From NCBI GenBank assembly GCA_963277665.1, contig OY728142.1:12538001-12602000 (forward strand): a stretch of 64,000 nt of DNA. Reading direction: 5' to 3'. The stretch is from Viscum album (taxonomy: Eukaryota > Streptophyta > Magnoliopsida > Santalales > Viscaceae). A model generated the notes under the pieces. It was given only the letters and a program-made list of their open reading frames with translations. It was not told the origin of the DNA and did no database searches. Position 1 is the first letter of the stretch; the number at the start of each line of letters is the position of its first letter. A program made the position numbers and the translations under genes. Of this stretch, positions 63,101 through 64,000 are shown in pieces.

Positions 63101-64000
63101 AAATCTATATAGCCTAAATAAATGTAAATACCATTTAACATAAACCATATTACAACTATTACTTCCATATCATCCTATACATTTAATCGTAATGGTGTAC
63201 TTGCACCTCACTAGAAGACACCTTAGTCGAGGGAGTATTGACCCATATAGAGGACCCCCACCTCAATATGTATAGTGTGAATAATCTTAGAGGGTTAAAA
63301 AATAAATCATTAGAGTAATAATTTAGTCACTATGATTTAATTACCTAATCTATTGGATATATGGAGGACCCTTGTCTTTGAAATACATATTCTCTGAGAA
63401 ATTTATTAAACTTATGGCTTCTCTAATCATATTCCCACACATATCATCATCTTATCGATAAATATATATAACTAAATCATCTAAAAATTTAATATAAACC
63501 CTTAATGGTGAATATATACATACCCTCACATTTTATTTGTAAAAAACACTTATAATAGATAACCCATATATCCAAGACTAGCAATTGGGAAGAAAGGTAT
63601 GTAAACTTTTTAAATATTCTCACTACATGATGTGTCATTATGGTACACAATATGTAAGATCAATCAAGAAATTTTTTTGTATATTTTAACCATCCAATTC
63701 ATGTGAATCCTTCAAACATTATATCTCTACGGAGGTATATAGTATGTGAGTATTTCTGGAAACTCATGCATGTTATTTAAGTGGAGTCCATGTCAGCAAG
63801 AACTCATGGTATATAATGTCCCCTCAAGATAAAAAAAACTTATTTATAGGATCACATGGCACATGGTTCAGCTATATAGAAATGATATGCACATAGATTA
63901 CACTCTGAGGGAAATATTTATTTGATACATAGCTTCTGACCTGGAATCACATGGCATGTGATATTTAAAATGTTACATGACTATAGTGTTTTTATGTCCA
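54141..64000 (+). repeat. Element E 3' LTR start and unassigned AT-rich sequence
   Basis: LTR start TGTAACACCCCAGATTTCAT at 54141, followed by a short (AT)n run at 54174-54192. The LTR's far end could not be placed, so the boundary between LTR and flank somewhere to the right is unknown. Sequence to 64000 is AT-rich, without frames longer than 65 codons and without recognisable domains or RNA genes. A three-unit tandem repeat lies at 57150-57500. Short frames at 57416-57951 and 61778-61963 are treated as chance. Confidence 0.45.
57150..57500. repeat. Three-unit ~116-bp tandem repeat
   Basis: Units begin with TGTGAGAACC at 57157, TGTGAGTACC at 57272 and TGTGAGTACCC at 57389. Each is followed by ATAATTATTTTAATT-like text and then by ATAGATAACCATA or TAGATAGCCAAAT. 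Units are diverged but keep order and spacing of 115-117 bp. Lies within the presumed LTR of element E. Confidence 0.6.

Overview
This 64-kb window is nuclear DNA of a flowering plant with a transposon-rich genome. It is very AT-rich and holds no convincing host gene. No bacterial, organellar or RNA gene is visible. Nearly everything that can be identified is transposable element (TE) sequence, most of it decayed, stacked as insertions inside insertions. Boundaries below come from target-site duplications (TSDs), terminal repeats, primer-binding sites and polypurine tracts read by eye.

Layout, outermost first. (1) An old plus-strand gypsy-like element is suggested at the right: a polypurine tract and a TGTAACACCC-type LTR start at 54129-54141, with AT-rich LTR or unknown sequence to the window end. 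Positions 1-1366 are unassigned flank. (2) Element O (about 1367-52024, minus strand) is a non-coding gypsy-like element of the LARD kind. Its LTRs are about 4.3 kb and its internal domain only about 2 kb. The right-hand LTR has been split three times: by element B (8668-14869, TSD TAACC), a non-autonomous LTR element; by element A (14939-24906, TSD TATTT), a minus-strand Ty1/copia element with decayed gag-protease-integrase-RT-RNaseH; and by element C (25303-50040, TSD GTGGA/TTGGA), a minus-strand Sirevirus-like copia element with a coiled-coil gag and an extra open region after pol. (3) Element C's gag is itself split by a 14.7-kb CACTA (En/Spm) DNA transposon at 33077-47759. Its CACTA/TAGTG ends and 3-bp TAT target duplication are intact.

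The CACTA element is the most interesting object. From left to right it holds: subterminal hairpin arrays built on CCAACGGTT; a leader with a 146-bp duplication; a GT-rich tract; a broken TNP2-type transposase gene; three 179-bp tandem repeats; a multi-exon second gene of the plant Transposase_24 (Ptta/En/Spm) type, whose acidic tail lies behind two in-frame stops; a 0.5-kb poly-C tract; a 4.9-kb satellite-like array of 27 monomers organised into a 537-bp three-monomer higher-order repeat; and 3' subterminal hairpins.

The elements are not an operon or pathway. TNP2 and the second CACTA protein would once have acted together on the subterminal repeats. The copia open reading frames would have made virus-like particles and performed reverse transcription and integration. 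All appear inactive here because of stops and frameshifts, many consistent with C-to-T decay of methylated DNA. Implied order of events: gypsy E, then O, then A, B and C in unknown order, then CACTA inside C.
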